The notes beneath the pieces are model-generated. The model had not been told where the DNA came from, ran no database searches, and saw nothing but the letters and a program-made list of their open reading frames with translations. Source: JBPRGH01 sp051418055 (lineage in GTDB: Bacteria; Bacteroidota; Bacteroidia; Cytophagales; Cyclobacteriaceae). From it: a stretch of 64,000 bases of DNA. Made by a program: the position numbers and the translations under genes. Positions 63,252 through 64,000 of the stretch are shown here, in pieces. The stretch is taken from contig JBPRGH010000041.1 of assembly GCA_051418055.1 (NCBI GenBank), forward strand, positions 124,001-188,000, given 5' to 3'. Each line of letters starts with the position of its first letter. Within the stretch, counting starts at the first letter, position 1.

Positions 63252-64000
63252 TTAAAGAATATATTCGCTTAGGTCCTTATTCTTCACCAGGTTTGCCAGC
63301 GTTTCTTTTACTGTTTCCCTGTTGATCACCAGCTTGGAATTAGCACTGATCTTATCAGGAACATCAAAAAGCATTTCATTGAGCAGCTGGCTCATCACCG
63401 TATGCAGGCGACGGGCTCCGATGTTTTCTATCTCAGTGTTTATTTTAAATGCAGTCTCTGCAATTTCATCAAGCGCATCATCCTGGAAAGTAAGCTCTAC
63501 TTCTTCAGCTTTTAAAAGTGCCGAGTATTGCTTTGTCAGCGCGTTTTTTGGTTCTTTTAAAATATGGTAGAAGTCATCTTTTGTAAGATTATCCAGCTCC
63601 ACGCGAATTGGGAAACGTCCCTGCAGCTCAGGGATAAGATCAGAAGGTTTTGCAATATGAAAAGCTCCTGCAGCAATGAATAAAACATGGTCTGTCTGTA
63701 TGGTGCCATACTTTGTAGCTACCGAACTTCCTTCCACAATAGGGAGCAGGTCACGCTGTACCCCTTCACGGCTTACGTCAGGTCCGCCGCTACCGCCTTT
63801 TTTTGCACCTCCGGCCACTTTATCAATTTCATCAATAAAGATGATCCCGGTATTTTGTGCTTTATTGATTGCCAGCTCTTTAACTTCATCCATATCAATC
63901 AACTTGGCTGATTCTTCTTCAAGTAAAAGTTTTCTTGCTTCTGCAATAGTAACTTTTCTCTTTTTGCTTTTCTTGGGAAGCATTCCGCTTAGCATCTCCT
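63252..64000 (-). CDS. hslU: ATP-dependent protease ATPase subunit HslU (partial)
   Basis: The C-terminal 249 codons or so are visible; the gene runs off the window end. The Walker B region IIFIDEIDKVAGG, the pore-proximal GPDVSREGVQRDLLPIVEGS and the sensor segment ELQGRFPIRVEL are diagnostic of HslU (ClpY), which unfolds substrates for HslV. The intermediate domain end (MLPKKSKKRKVTIAEARKLL) is also seen. hslV would lie outside the window. Confidence 0.95.
   Translation of the reverse strand, partial: EMLSGMLPKKSKKRKVTIAEARKLLLEEESAKLIDMDEVKELAINKAQNTGIIFIDEIDKVAGGAKKGGSGGPDVSREGVQRDLLPIVEGSSVATKYGTIQTDHVLFIAAGAFHIAKPSDLIPELQGRFPIRVELDNLTKDDFYHILKEPKNALTKQYSALLKAEEVELTFQDDALDEIAETAFKINTEIENIGARRLHTVMSQLLNEMLFDVPDKISANSKLVINRETVKETLANLVKNKDLSEYIL

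Overview
The window looks like a chromosomal stretch from a member of the Bacteroidota, most likely order Cytophagales (inference). The DNA is AT-rich, start codons rarely have a Shine-Dalgarno sequence, and a few promoters fit the Bacteroidota TTG-N20-TAnnTTTG pattern. The gene set is typical of the phylum: DUF2851, DUF5723, DUF3078, DUF4421 and DUF481-like families, a putative porin, a fused alpha/beta 2-oxoacid dehydrogenase E1, short eukaryote/archaeal-type ProS, CtlX, and lipoproteins with short lipoboxes. The tmRNA tag, read as GETNYAMAA, also fits. Most of the window is housekeeping or cell-envelope sequence; the clearest accessory region is about 57.8-61.7 kb.

Layout. 0-6.3 kb (+): porin end, miaE, pyrF, DUF2851, a polytopic membrane protein, a NeuD-like acetyltransferase and a nucleoside phosphorylase, in a tight chain. 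6.2-12.2 kb (-): a SulP transporter with a small upstream peptide gene, then a lipoprotein / DUF5723 / exported phosphodiesterase operon. 12.4-15.1 kb: ribE, PAP2, hemF and an exported RidA protein. 15.2-18.7 kb (+): a TetR / small peptide / SulP / beta-carbonic anhydrase operon, probably for bicarbonate handling. 18.8-24.9 kb: DUF4260, then the phosphate operon porin-pstSCAB-phoU (-). 25-36.4 kb: marC, nadB, PAP2, a DJ-1/PfpI protein, the E1 fusion, an E3-like flavoprotein without its redox cysteines, ctlX, and padR-pspC. 36.7-41.1 kb: xth, a Crp-type regulator, and an outer-membrane protein with a low-complexity partner. 41.3-47.3 kb (+): proS and a five-gene glycosyltransferase/rhodanese cluster. 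47.5-52.9 kb (+): M16 peptidase, O-methyltransferase, LysM transglycosylase, response regulator and DUF3078. 52.9-57.3 kb (-): dnaX, a MASE1 histidine kinase and a DUF481-like protein. 57.4-59.9 kb: ssrA with a 2-kb Fic-bearing island at its 3' end. 60-64 kb: DoxX, small proteins, SixA, DUF4421 and the C-terminal part of HslU.

Main points of interest. (1) dnaX carries a ten-A run followed almost at once by a stop; the -1 frame is open only from that run onward and encodes the rest of tau, which is the signature of programmed slippage. The same protein lacks the cysteine zinc module usual in this family. (2) An ssrA-integrated mini-island carries only a class II Fic gene, is bounded by about 63-bp direct repeats, and has paired 12-bp-period repeats near both ends. 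(3) Two unlinked SulP genes are each preceded by a gene for a small single-pass peptide with an acidic linker and a terminal PPPE motif. (4) At least six to eight intergenic stretches hold tandem repeats of different sequence but the same 7-bp period. (5) An E3-like flavoprotein has both redox cysteines replaced. (6) A glycosyltransferase operon has no known product.
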